Source: Deltaproteobacteria bacterium (GTDB lineage Bacteria > UBA10199 > JADGCS01). Taken from it: a stretch of DNA of 64,000 nt. The stretch covers positions 1 through 64,000 of the forward strand of contig JADGCS010000002.1 in assembly GCA_015228875.1 (NCBI GenBank), read 5' to 3'. A program made the translations under genes and the position numbers. Under the pieces are notes generated by a model. The model searched no databases and was not told the origin of the DNA. It saw nothing but the letters and a program-made list of their open reading frames with translations. This document shows, one piece after another, positions 7,468-16,248 of this stretch (position 1 is its first letter; each line of letters begins with the position of its first letter).

Positions 7468-7893
7468 TTAACCTGCGGCCTGCAGATTCTTTTTTTCCTG
7501 CTTTATAAACGACAGAATCTGCCTGATCGGTATGGACTGCGGGCAGACGCTTTCGCAGACACGGCATTGTTCACATGTGGCGCCTGTAAAATCGTAGCAA
7601 AAATCTGTTAACGACCTCGAAAAAGACCCCACTATAAAACTTGGAGGCATAAAAGCACTGTTTGAGCCGTTATTTTCGGGGCAGTGGGCGTCACATCGAA
7701 AACAGTACAGACATCTTGAAAAATCAGGCAGCATGTCTCTAAAAGTTGGGGAGACCGGAAAAATACGATCATCCCTGTAGGATGCCAGAAATTCTTTTTT
7801 GTGACGCCGGTTGATGTGAAAAAGGCTCAAGAAAAAATGCTGGACAAGCCCCATTGCAAGAAAGGCCAGCGATTTTATTTTTTTTAAATTCAC
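7468..7893 (-). CDS. 4Fe-4S dicluster ferredoxin-type protein
   Basis: A 141-aa protein with two 4Fe-4S binding motifs: CLYCFRCDAHCP (around residue 62) and CEQCRVCESVCP (around residue 107). A hydrophobic stretch at residues 8-25 may anchor it to the membrane. It opens the minus-strand operon, with the FAD oxidase starting 20 nt downstream. It would carry electrons between the flavin subunits and a membrane acceptor. A link to HdrC-type quinone-interacting proteins is possible but cannot be shown. Confidence 0.75.
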   Translation of the reverse strand: MNLKKIKSLAFLAMGLVQHFFLSLFHINRRHKKEFLASYRDDRIFPVSPTFRDMLPDFSRCLYCFRCDAHCPENNGSNSAFMPPSFIVGSFSRSLTDFCYDFTGATCEQCRVCESVCPQSIPIRQILSFIKQEKKNLQAAG

Positions 7894-8078
7894 GAGCTTA
7901 AGAAAATAGTGTTAAAACGGGCAAAAGTCAAAAGGGATTAATGTGCGCTTGTCGGGCATCGCAAAACCATAAAGACCATAAAATGTGTGATTGATTATTA
8001 GACATCTCTTGCTGTAGACCCCTGTGATCCGTTTTGACAGCAGGAATCACTTATGACGGGCGTTTAGCAAAAGTTTCT

Positions 8079-9419
8079 ATGCCCCAGAACGAAGGCTCAA
8101 CCAATCATCTCAAAGTGACACAGAGGGACAAACTTGCCGAAATGCATGACCTTGCAAAGAAACGTCAGGGCCGTTGTCTGTCGGAGTTGTACAGCAACAA
8201 CAAGACAAAGCTTCAATGGCAGTGTCAAAATAATCATGTATGGGAGGCCGTTCCCCATGCCATCAGGGCAGGCACATGGTGTCCTTTTTGTGCGGGGAAG
8301 ATAAAAGGCAGCATCGAAGAAATGCGATCTCTCGCCAAAAAAAGGGGCGGTGATTGTCTCTCCGCTGTTTATATCAGCAGACACCATCCTCTTGAATTCA
8401 CATGCCGCAGACATCACAAATGGCGGGCCTCTCCAACGGCCATTATCCGCGGGCAGTGGTGTCCTGCCTGTTTTGGCAATCAAAAGGGCAGTATTGAAAA
8501 AATGCAGCAGCGGGCAGCGGAGATGGGCGGTGACTGTCTGTCGAAAATATACATCAACGAAAATACCAAACTTACCTGGCGGTGCAGGCACGGGCATGTG
8601 TGGCAGGCCGTTCCCGGAAATATCAAAACGGGTCACTGGTGTCCCGTCTGCGGGAGATTAAAAAGCATAGAGCGACGCCGCTACCTGTACAAGCAAAAGA
8701 TAACCAGGCTCATAAAGGATCGCGGCCGCGGTTTATGGAGTGAATATAAAAACGCCAAACAACAAATGCGCTGGAAGTGTCATCGGGGGCACGTATGGAG
8801 CGCCACACCCTACAGTGTGTTAAAAGGCGGGTGGTGTCCCCTGTGTTTTAAAAAAGTGATGGCTGGTGATGCTCCGACAATCAAAAAAACAAAAGAGCTG
8901 TGTTACGGGCGTGGATTAAGGGCCCATCCAAAAAATTCGCGTTCCGTAGGGTCCCGAGGAGAGATTTTTATTTTTGGCAGGTCATTTGACAGAAGGGCCG
9001 TGGTCAAGCAGGCAGAGAGTAAAAACAGGGTCATGGTTCTGGACGATAACGACGTGATTTTAGAGTTTCTTAAAGACTATTATACCGCTAAAAACTGCGA
9101 GGTTCTGTGTTTTGACTCTGCTGACAAGGCACTTATAACGGCGCGTCACCATCAATTTGATCTTGCTTTGGTAGATGTAAATCTGGGAAACCAGATGAAC
9201 GGCATCAGTTTTATAAGGGCGATGAAAAAACAACAGCCCTCATGTTGTTTTCAGGCCATGACGGGTTACTCTGACCTGCTTAACTCGTCAAACCACGCAC
9301 TTGCGCGTCTGGGTGTCGATGGTGTCTGGAGCAAACCCTACACGGCTGAAAGACTCAACAGCATACTTGATGTTTTAAAAAAGAGAAACCATGAATTACC
9401 AAAACCTGACAAGAGATGA
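8079..9419 (+). CDS. Four zinc-ribbon repeats fused to a response-regulator receiver domain
   Basis: A 446-aa protein from the ATG at 8079 (461 aa from a TTG at 8034). Counting from the TTG, four repeats of about 60 residues span 31-87, 91-147, 151-208 and 215-273. Each has the pattern W/F-x-C-x3-HxW followed by 13-14 residues and G-x-WCPxC, which matches the 'probable zinc-ribbon' DUF4379 family. A C-terminal receiver domain (about 330-450) has the acidic pair in LDDND, the phospho-acceptor Asp in LALVDVNL, Thr in AMTGYS and Lys in WSKPY. It overlaps the hybrid kinase gene by 29 nt, so the kinase is its likely phosphodonor. The zinc-ribbon block probably binds nucleic acid; this is inferred. 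Confidence 0.8.
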   Translation: MPQNEGSTNHLKVTQRDKLAEMHDLAKKRQGRCLSELYSNNKTKLQWQCQNNHVWEAVPHAIRAGTWCPFCAGKIKGSIEEMRSLAKKRGGDCLSAVYISRHHPLEFTCRRHHKWRASPTAIIRGQWCPACFGNQKGSIEKMQQRAAEMGGDCLSKIYINENTKLTWRCRHGHVWQAVPGNIKTGHWCPVCGRLKSIERRRYLYKQKITRLIKDRGRGLWSEYKNAKQQMRWKCHRGHVWSATPYSVLKGGWCPLCFKKVMAGDAPTIKKTKELCYGRGLRAHPKNSRSVGSRGEIFIFGRSFDRRAVVKQAESKNRVMVLDDNDVILEFLKDYYTAKNCEVLCFDSADKALITARHHQFDLALVDVNLGNQMNGISFIRAMKKQQPSCCFQAMTGYSDLLNSSNHALARLGVDGVWSKPYTAERLNSILDVLKKRNHELPKPDKR

Positions 9420-11331
9420 ACTGATGAGAGAAATTGAGGCACGGGATCGGCAAGCGGAAGCGGCAACGGTCTCCCTGCAGGCATTTGCGGACGCATCAGC
9501 AGACCTCATGATGGCTATAGACGCCGAGGGTAATCTTCTGCATGTCAACAGGACACTTGCCCGACGTTATAACAAGGATCAACAAGAACTCGTGGGGACT
9601 AACGCATGGTCTCTTATTGCGCCGGAACTCACAGAGAGCCGCCAAAAACATGTCGCCATGGTCCATAAGACAGGTCAGCCGGTTCGGTTCGAGGATTTTA
9701 GCCGGGGGACATGGCTTGATAATCTCGTTTTTCCGATCTTTGATGAACAGGGAGGGGTCAAGGCCTTTGGGATTGTCGCACGCGATATCACCGCTCAAAG
9801 GCTGCAGGAGCAGAAACTCAGGGATCTTCAAACCGAGCAGCGCCTGATTATAGACCACATTCCCACACTCATAGCCTTTGTTGACAAACAAAAGAGATAC
9901 CGTTTTGCCAATAAAGCATACTGTGACCTTTTTAAAACTACTCCCGACGCGATTGTCGGAAAAACACTCGAAGAAGTGATGGGCAAATATCTGTGCGATA
10001 TGCTCGCACCAAAGATCGAAAAGACTCTTATGGGTCAGATTGTCGAGTTTGAGACCACACCCATGCTCCCCGACAAGATGTTCAGGCAATTTCATGCCCT
10101 GTATATTCCCTTTAAAAAAGACCGATTCACAGACGGTTTTTTTGCTTTTGTAAATGACATCACCGAGCAAAAAAAGAAAGAAAAAGAGATGCGTCAGTTG
10201 GAGAAGATGGAGGCCATCGGCCAACTTGCGGGCGGCATTGCGCACGACTTTAACAATCAGCTCGCGGGTATTCTGGGATACAACGATTTGCTTCTCAGGT
10301 TTTTAGAAAATGAAAAGCTTGTCAAATACGCAAAAAATGTTCGTGTCGCGGCAGAGAGGGCCGCCGATCTGACTGCCAAGCTCCTGGCCTTTGCACGCAA
10401 GGGCAACGACACGTTTGCGGCTGTGGATTTTCACGCCATTGTCGCAGAGGTGGCCAACGTGACCGAGCGCATTGCGGACAAACGTATCGAGATTACGCAG
10501 GAACTCTCTGCAAAGCACTCCATTGTCCTTGGTGATTCAAGCCAACTACAGAATGCCGTCCTTAACATGGCGATTAATGCCATCGACGCCATGCCAGAGG
10601 GGGGGAGATTGACCTTTAAAACAGATGTTGTGGCCATAACAGAAGGTGTCACTACAGAAAAAACAATCATCCCCATACCACCCGGCCAATATTTTAAAAT
10701 AGCGTTGACCGATACAGGCATCGGGATTGACCCCGAAATTCAAGGGCGTATCTTTGAACCGTTTTTTACCACAAAGCCGGTGGATAAGGGCACAGGGATG
10801 GGGCTTGCCAGTGTTTTTGGCACGGTCGAGAGACACAAGGGTTCCTTATCTGTCTTTTCCCAGGTCGGCATGGGCAGCACATTTACCCTTTATCTGCCGC
10901 TTGCCAACAAGTCGCTCATCAGCAAGTCATCCGAGATCCAAAGAGACATTTTAACAGGCAGTGAACACATCCTTTTTGTAGACGACGAAAAGGTGGTTCG
11001 CGAGATGGGCGCCGACATGCTTGCCGAGCTGGGGTACCAGGTCGATGTAAAAAAGGATGGCGCAGAGGCCGTGGCCTTTTACAAAAAATCGTGGCGAGAC
11101 ATCCATCTCGTGATCCTCGACATGACCATGCCCGTCATGAACGGCAGGGAGGTTTTTAAAAAAATGAAAGCCATTAACCCCGATGTAAAGGTGATTATCT
11201 CTTCGGGTTACGACATCAGCAAAGAATCTCAACGCCTTGCCAGCGAGGGCGTCCAGGCATTCATAAGCAAACCCTACGATACGGGCCAAATCTCGGCAAA
11301 GATAAGAAACGTGCTGGATAAAAAAAAGTAG
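9391..11331 (+). CDS. Hybrid sensor histidine kinase (PAS-PAS-HisKA-HATPase-REC)
   Basis: A 646-aa soluble kinase with no membrane segments. Two PAS domains (about 25-135 and 145-262) precede the dimerisation helix with phospho-acceptor His285 in GGIAHDFNNQ. The ATPase domain shows the N box (NMAINAIDAMP), DTGIGI and GTGMGLASV. A C-terminal receiver has D531/D532, acceptor D577 (ILDMTMPVMNG) and Lys in SKPY. The layout is that of soluble PAS-hybrid kinases common in deltaproteobacteria. It overlaps the zinc-ribbon/receiver gene by 29 nt, so the two form a pathway in which a phosphoryl group could reach either receiver. The sensed signal is unknown. Confidence 0.9.
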   Translation: MNYQNLTRDELMREIEARDRQAEAATVSLQAFADASADLMMAIDAEGNLLHVNRTLARRYNKDQQELVGTNAWSLIAPELTESRQKHVAMVHKTGQPVRFEDFSRGTWLDNLVFPIFDEQGGVKAFGIVARDITAQRLQEQKLRDLQTEQRLIIDHIPTLIAFVDKQKRYRFANKAYCDLFKTTPDAIVGKTLEEVMGKYLCDMLAPKIEKTLMGQIVEFETTPMLPDKMFRQFHALYIPFKKDRFTDGFFAFVNDITEQKKKEKEMRQLEKMEAIGQLAGGIAHDFNNQLAGILGYNDLLLRFLENEKLVKYAKNVRVAAERAADLTAKLLAFARKGNDTFAAVDFHAIVAEVANVTERIADKRIEITQELSAKHSIVLGDSSQLQNAVLNMAINAIDAMPEGGRLTFKTDVVAITEGVTTEKTIIPIPPGQYFKIALTDTGIGIDPEIQGRIFEPFFTTKPVDKGTGMGLASVFGTVERHKGSLSVFSQVGMGSTFTLYLPLANKSLISKSSEIQRDILTGSEHILFVDDEKVVREMGADMLAELGYQVDVKKDGAEAVAFYKKSWRDIHLVILDMTMPVMNGREVFKKMKAINPDVKVIISSGYDISKESQRLASEGVQAFISKPYDTGQISAKIRNVLDKKK

Positions 11332-11472
11332 CGCGTTCAGGACTGGATTTCGCTCGGATTTATTTCTCTGATCGCCGTGGAATCTTTAACGCGGGCAGAA
11401 AAGAAGCGGGCAATAGAGCAGGTAGCGGGTCGCGAGATTGAGATGAAGGCAGTTTTTTGTTGTTTTATTTCG

Positions 11473-11501
11473 TTGCGTAATACAAACACTATTGTTAAAA
11501 T
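11473..11501 (+). promoter_or_regulatory. Putative sigma70 promoter of the AbiE-like pair (leaderless)
   Basis: TTGCGT (11473-11478) and TAAAAT (11496-11501) are 17 bp apart. The -10 box ends 6 nt before the ATG at 11508, and no Shine-Dalgarno sequence fits in between. Confidence 0.45.
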
Positions 11502-11507
11502 TGTGCA

Positions 11508-12287
11508 ATGAAATACATCCCCGAAAACATCGCCCTTTATGCCCGGCTAAAGGGCATTTCTGAGAGAGCAGCCTTACAGGTTTTTTTGCAGATTCTGGTT
11601 CTCAAAAACATTAGATGGAGCAAACAAAAGATGATTGGCGGGACGGTCCTTGTATTGGGGCATGGCAACCCGCGTTTTTCCGAAGACATCGACCTTACGG
11701 CACTCAATGATCCAATGAGTCTCGAAACGGATCTGCAAAAGGCAGGACATGAGGTTGGGGTCTGGCTCAAGGCCAAGGCTAAATTGACAGCCCCAAAACC
11801 GGGTAAAAGCACATGGAAACTCAAGGTATGTTTTGATGACGAGCCGGGGCAAATCAGTCTGCATATTGATTCGCAGACGTATCCATCACATTCAAGTCAT
11901 TCTGTGGTTGTTGCATTTCAGGGCATACCCCCCTTTATCATTCCCAGTGTTTCCCTTGTCGAAATTATGGCAGACAAACTGATCGCACTCGCCATGCGTC
12001 ATTATGTCGGAGGGCGTGATATTTTTGATCTCTGGTATCACTGGTTCAACACACCTGACTCGGCAAAGTCAGACAAACCTGTTCTGGATATTCTTAAAAA
12101 AAAGGCAAAGGATCGCAAAATCAAAGAGGACATCATCACCCTTGCGGGAACACGTTTGGCCAAAACCATTCCGTCAAGATGTGTTGACGAGTGGGATCGT
12201 TATCTCCCCCAAAATCTACGTCATGAGGGATTGTATCAGACGATTTACAAAACGGTACAATCAAAATTAGAAAAACTTAAAAAATGA
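11508..12287 (+). CDS. AbiEii/AbiGii-type nucleotidyltransferase toxin
   Basis: A 259-aa protein. GGTVLVLGHGNPRFSEDIDL (44-63) is the signature of AbiEii-like nucleotidyltransferases, with the GG motif and the metal-binding pair in SEDID. The later segment VEIMADKLIALAMR and GRDIFDLW is also typical. Family toxins bind GTP or CTP and modify tRNA in type IV toxin-antitoxin and abortive-infection systems. The gene precedes the AbiEi-type antitoxin gene with a 4-nt ATGA overlap. In classical abiE operons the antitoxin comes first, so the order here is reversed. Confidence 0.85.
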   Translation: MKYIPENIALYARLKGISERAALQVFLQILVLKNIRWSKQKMIGGTVLVLGHGNPRFSEDIDLTALNDPMSLETDLQKAGHEVGVWLKAKAKLTAPKPGKSTWKLKVCFDDEPGQISLHIDSQTYPSHSSHSVVVAFQGIPPFIIPSVSLVEIMADKLIALAMRHYVGGRDIFDLWYHWFNTPDSAKSDKPVLDILKKKAKDRKIKEDIITLAGTRLAKTIPSRCVDEWDRYLPQNLRHEGLYQTIYKTVQSKLEKLKK

Positions 12288-12859
12288 AAAAGATCGCCGT
12301 CATCAAACTGCTCCACGAACTTGCCAGTAGGCATAATAAAAAAATTGTAACTCTCAGGGAGATTTCTATTCTCACGGGTGAATCACAGGCATCTCTTGGA
12401 ATCAGTTTTTTACGATTGAGCCGCGAGGGTTTTGTGGCCTGCGTAGGAAGGCACTGGATCAATCTGGTTAACGCCCCGCGGCTCGAAGACATTGCATTTG
12501 TCATGCGGCCCGTTTCATACATTTCTTTTGAGAGTGCCCTGTACAAAAAAAATATTCTTTCGCAGGCACCGTTAGGAAAATTATCAGTAGCAACAACAGG
12601 ACGCCCCAAAAATGTCAAAACACCGCTTGGCGAGATTGAATTTATCCACATCAAACAAGATCTGTATTTTGGATTTGATGCTTCGCGCACAGCCCTTGCA
12701 GAAAAGGCTCTTTTAGATCTTATTTATGTCCGCAAAAAAAAAGGACTCACTCCTTTGCCGCCAGTCACCCTGTATCTGGATGAACTCAATCACGGGCTTT
12801 TGAAAAGGTTTGTAAAACGATTTCCGCAGAGTGTTGGGGTAGAGGTGAGGGATTTTTAA
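12284..12859 (+). CDS. AbiEi-type antitoxin / transcriptional regulator
   Basis: A 191-aa protein. The N-terminal winged helix (about 20-60, VTLREISILTGESQASLG) and the later blocks SYISFESALYK and ALAEKALLDLIYV match the AbiEi antitoxin family. It would repress the operon and counter the toxin without a stable complex, as in type IV systems. Its start overlaps the toxin stop by 4 nt. The partial family C repeat begins right after its stop. Confidence 0.8.
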   Translation: MKKIAVIKLLHELASRHNKKIVTLREISILTGESQASLGISFLRLSREGFVACVGRHWINLVNAPRLEDIAFVMRPVSYISFESALYKKNILSQAPLGKLSVATTGRPKNVKTPLGEIEFIHIKQDLYFGFDASRTALAEKALLDLIYVRKKKGLTPLPPVTLYLDELNHGLLKRFVKRFPQSVGVEVRDF

Positions 12860-13166
12860 CCCCCAGCTGGGGGTAATAGGCGCATATCGCCAAACATGAA
12901 ATCTTTCATGTTCAGCGCTAAGCACTCCCCGCCCCTTGGGGCGTAACGCGAGGATTTTCTCGACTTGCCAGTTGTATCAGGTTCACCCTTGTATTAATTG
13001 CTTTTTTATCAACAAACACCCTTGTATAATTTGCCGTTATATCTGGTGGGGCAGCTGCAGAGGATTGTTAAAACTCAATTGATTGAGAGTTGACAAAGGG
13101 GGATTTTAAACACCCCGCCACTTGGTGCTTGAGCATTTTGAAATTGCACGGTACACGTGGCGGAAT
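12860..13166. other. Intergenic region with a partial family C repeat and tandem CACCCTTGTAT motifs
   Basis: About 300 bp without a gene. It contains a degenerate family C palindrome (AACATGAAATCTTTCATGTT) near 12893-12913 and a short GCCCCTTGGGGC hairpin. Two copies of CACCCTTGTAT, 32 bp apart, lie at about 12985 and 13017. An imperfect palindrome around AACTCAATTGATTGAGAGTT follows near 13073. These may be regulatory for the M16 peptidase operon, but no clear promoter was found. Confidence 0.35.
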
Positions 13167-14693
13167 ATGAACAAAATCTATCCAAGACGTGTCTTACACA
13201 TCCTCTTGTTGACTGTTGTGTTTTCCATTTTCTTTTCCTGTTCTGCCTTTAACAACACCGAGACCCTCGACCTTAAAAAAAGAATCAAAAAAATCACACT
13301 CGATAACGGCATGCGGGTCCTGCTGTTAAAGAGGCAGGGGGCCCCCGTGTTTTCGGCGCAGATTAAGGTTAAGGTGGGCAATGTCGAAGAACAGGCAGGG
13401 TCCTACGGGCTGGCCCATTTTTTTGAGCACCTTGCCTTTAAGGGGACAGAGACCATCGGGACAACAGACTACGCAAAGGAGCGCGCACTTTTAGATCAAA
13501 TCTTTAAGATCGGGACCGAGATCGTCAACCTCAAAAAACAAAAAGGGGATGCAGCAAAAATCGCCGCACTTGTCACACAGCGCGAGCAGCTCGAAGCAGA
13601 ACAAAAAAAACTTGTGGTGAACAACGAGTTCATGCAGATTTACCAGCGTCACGGGTCAGTCGACCTTAACGCCACCACAGCAAATGACTTTACAACGTAT
13701 TATGTCTCGCTGCCGGTCAATAAACTTGAACTCTGGGCCTACATGGAGAGCGCCCGTTTTCAAACCCCTGTGATGCGCGATTTTTTTACCGAGGTGAGTG
13801 TGGTGGCCGAAGAAAGACGTTCCCGCATCGATAACTCGCCTGTTGGCCTTTTGTACGAGGCCTTTGTGGATCAGTCCTTCGATCAAAGCCCTTACGGGGT
13901 CATGGTTGTGGGTCCTGCGGCCGATATCCAAAATTACACACCTGCAGTGGCGCGGGCGTTTTATGAAAAATACTACATCCCCTCGCGCATTGTTGTTTCT
14001 GTGGTTGGCAACATCGATATCAAAGAAACCGAGGCCATCATCAGAAAATATTTTTCGTCAATCCCCGCAAAAGAAGACCCCAAAAACAATTTTACGCACG
14101 AAAATTTTGACCCCAAGACATTTCCCAGAAAAAAGGTTCTCACCGGACCCGAACAGCCTCGATTTTATCTGGGCTATCACAGACCGGCACACCCGCATGA
14201 CGACGACATTATCATGGATGTGATTCAGGATATCATGTGCAGCGGCCGGACATCGCGTTTGTTTAAACAGCTTGTGCTTGATACCAAAAAAGCCTCTTTT
14301 GCGGGTTGTTATGCCTCGATCCCGGGGGCAAGGCTCGACAATATCTTTACGTTTTATGTGATGCCCCTTAAGGGACACACAAACAGCGAGTTAAAAAAAG
14401 ACATAGAAACAGAGATCGAAAAATTGATGACAGAGGGCCCGTCACCATACGAACTTCAGCGGGTCAAAAACAGCATCGATGCGGATCTTGTTTATTCATT
14501 GCAGTCAAACAGCGGTCTTGCCTCACAGCTCGCATTTTATGAGAGCCTCACCGGCAGTTGGGAATATATTTACACACTTCAGGATCGTATTCATGCCATC
14601 ACGGCAGATGACGTTAAAAGGGTGCTTAAAACCTACTTTGTGGAGAGCGGCGAGGTTGCTGTTTATTACGAACTGGATAAAACAAGTTACTAA
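13167..14693 (+). CDS. M16-family zinc protease, catalytic subunit (lipoprotein)
   Basis: A 508-aa pitrilysin-like protease. The inverted zinc motif HFFEHLAFKGT (HxxEH) is intact, and a distal glutamate lies in the segment FTEVSVVAEERR. The N-terminus from the ATG at 13167 has a lipoprotein signal peptide ending in IFFSC, so the enzyme should sit on a membrane facing the periplasm. It pairs with the next gene, an M16 protein without the zinc motif, the usual two-subunit arrangement. The last residues (KTSY) and the TAA stop come from a family A repeat that begins at 14683, so the original C-terminus was altered. Confidence 0.88.
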   Translation: MNKIYPRRVLHILLLTVVFSIFFSCSAFNNTETLDLKKRIKKITLDNGMRVLLLKRQGAPVFSAQIKVKVGNVEEQAGSYGLAHFFEHLAFKGTETIGTTDYAKERALLDQIFKIGTEIVNLKKQKGDAAKIAALVTQREQLEAEQKKLVVNNEFMQIYQRHGSVDLNATTANDFTTYYVSLPVNKLELWAYMESARFQTPVMRDFFTEVSVVAEERRSRIDNSPVGLLYEAFVDQSFDQSPYGVMVVGPAADIQNYTPAVARAFYEKYYIPSRIVVSVVGNIDIKETEAIIRKYFSSIPAKEDPKNNFTHENFDPKTFPRKKVLTGPEQPRFYLGYHRPAHPHDDDIIMDVIQDIMCSGRTSRLFKQLVLDTKKASFAGCYASIPGARLDNIFTFYVMPLKGHTNSELKKDIETEIEKLMTEGPSPYELQRVKNSIDADLVYSLQSNSGLASQLAFYESLTGSWEYIYTLQDRIHAITADDVKRVLKTYFVESGEVAVYYELDKTSY

Positions 14694-14765
14694 CTTGACT
14701 GTGACGCGATTGCATTTCTCCATTTTGCAAGGAATGTGCCCGCGCTCTGTCAACTTTGAACTTTC
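14683..14765 (+). repeat. Family A repeat, copy 2 (forward)
   Basis: It starts with CAAGTTACTAACTTG, overlaps the end of the M16 protease gene and supplies its TAA stop. In its conserved frame it reads QVTNLTVTRLHF, then CPRSVNFEL. Confidence 0.8.
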
Positions 14766-14819
14766 TATACATCAAGGTAGTCTCTTTCATGTGCATATTC
14801 TGGAGGCGTTGTCACAATT

Positions 14820-16238
14820 ATGAAAAACATCATCCAACTGTTATTTGTTGCCCTTGTTTTATTTTACACACACTCTCTCTTTGCCCTTGACCCCAAAATA
14901 TCAGAGATCACACAAAAACAACTGCCGATCATCGCAGAACCAGAGATCAACATCACAACCCTCTCAAACGGTGTAAAACTCTATTACCTCCAGGACAACG
15001 AACTGCCGATCATTAAAATCAAATCTTTTTTTGAAACAGGCCTGGTTTACGAGTCAAAGGATCAGAGGGGTCTTACAAGTTTTTTTATGTCTGCATGGCA
15101 GTCCGGTGGGGCAAAGGGGCTTTCCCCCGAAAAGGTCGATGAAGAACTCGAATTTATTTCGGCGAGTCTTATGGGGACCGAGGCCGCGGACCTTGCTTCC
15201 ATGACTTTGATCTGTCTTCAAAAGGACCTTAAAACGGCCCTCGACATTTACTTTAATGTTCTTAAAAATCCCGACTTCGAACAAAGCCGGATTGATGTGA
15301 TTAAAAAAAATATTCTCGACGGCATACAAAGAAGAAACGAAGAACCGCTGAGTATTTTAAACAGAGAATTTCTGCAGGCATTGTTTGGAAAAGACAGTGT
15401 CTACGCCTGGATGTCTACTCCAGAGACGATCAATGTCGTCAAGCGCGAGACACTGTTCAAATTTTATGCGGATAATATTGCGCCAAACCGTATGCTGATC
15501 GCAGCAAGCGCGCCGCTTTCGTTCGATGCATTTGTAAAACTGATCGAAGGTTATTTGTCTGACTGGCGAAAAACACTGCCTCCCAAAAACTATCCACCCG
15601 AGATTCAAAAAAAATGGGAAAAATCAGTGGGCTTTATTCACAAGCAGGGGAATCAAAGCTCCATTGCCTTGGGGCATTTTGGTGAGAGGCGCTTTAACAA
15701 GGATAAATACAAACTGATCCTTGCCGACGAGATTTTGGGGGGTTCGACCTTTGGTTCAAAACTCGGCGACAAACTGCGGACAGATCTTGGTCTTGTCTAC
15801 TCGATTATGTCATCGTTTGGGTTTGAGAGGGACTACGGGTCATTCAGGATGGTCACGCAGACAAAATCCGAATCCACCTTTACAGCCATCGACGCGATCA
15901 AAAAAATTATTGACGACATGGTGAAAAATAAAAACATCACCGAGGCCGAACTGTTTATGGCAAAAGAGCGCATTCTCAACCGTCTGGTCTTTGAGTACGA
16001 GACCCCGTTTAATATTGTGACAAGACGGGTGATCTACGATTATCATGGATACCCTCCCAATTACATCAGCCTGTACCAGAAAGAGATCAGTCAGGTAAAA
16101 CTTGCAGACATCAAGGAGATCCTTGATAAGTATTTTTTTCCGGACCAGCTTAAAGTCATGATTGTCGGGGATCGCGACAAAATACCGGGGCTCAAGGAGT
16201 ACGAAGGACTTGTTGAAACCCCTCTTGACGAGGAGTAA
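14820..16238 (+). CDS. M16-family peptidase-like subunit without zinc motif
   Basis: A 472-aa protein. A Sec signal peptide covers residues 1-22 (LLFVALVLFYTHSLFA). The M16 fold is visible (SFFETGLVYE, later LRTDLGLVYSIMS), but the HxxEH motif is replaced by SFFMS. It should therefore be the non-catalytic partner that forms the peptide chamber with the upstream M16 protease. The RY-like substrate-binding region of such partners is plausible near GLVYS. A family A repeat separates the two genes. Confidence 0.85.
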   Translation: MKNIIQLLFVALVLFYTHSLFALDPKISEITQKQLPIIAEPEINITTLSNGVKLYYLQDNELPIIKIKSFFETGLVYESKDQRGLTSFFMSAWQSGGAKGLSPEKVDEELEFISASLMGTEAADLASMTLICLQKDLKTALDIYFNVLKNPDFEQSRIDVIKKNILDGIQRRNEEPLSILNREFLQALFGKDSVYAWMSTPETINVVKRETLFKFYADNIAPNRMLIAASAPLSFDAFVKLIEGYLSDWRKTLPPKNYPPEIQKKWEKSVGFIHKQGNQSSIALGHFGERRFNKDKYKLILADEILGGSTFGSKLGDKLRTDLGLVYSIMSSFGFERDYGSFRMVTQTKSESTFTAIDAIKKIIDDMVKNKNITEAELFMAKERILNRLVFEYETPFNIVTRRVIYDYHGYPPNYISLYQKEISQVKLADIKEILDKYFFPDQLKVMIVGDRDKIPGLKEYEGLVETPLDEE

Positions 16239-16248
16239 ACACCATCTC

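Noticed and set aside
8097-8636. Minus-strand frame of 179 codons inside the zinc-ribbon gene
   Set aside because: The plus strand has four clear zinc-ribbon repeats; the minus frame arises from the periodic codons of those repeats.
9496-10245. Minus-strand frame of 249 codons inside the hybrid kinase
   Set aside because: The PAS and HisKA motifs are on the plus strand; the reverse frame has no recognisable domain.
16162-16248. Longer argS with an earlier start
   Set aside because: The extra residues lie inside the M16 gene and do not fit the usual ArgRS N-terminus, which begins at 16249.
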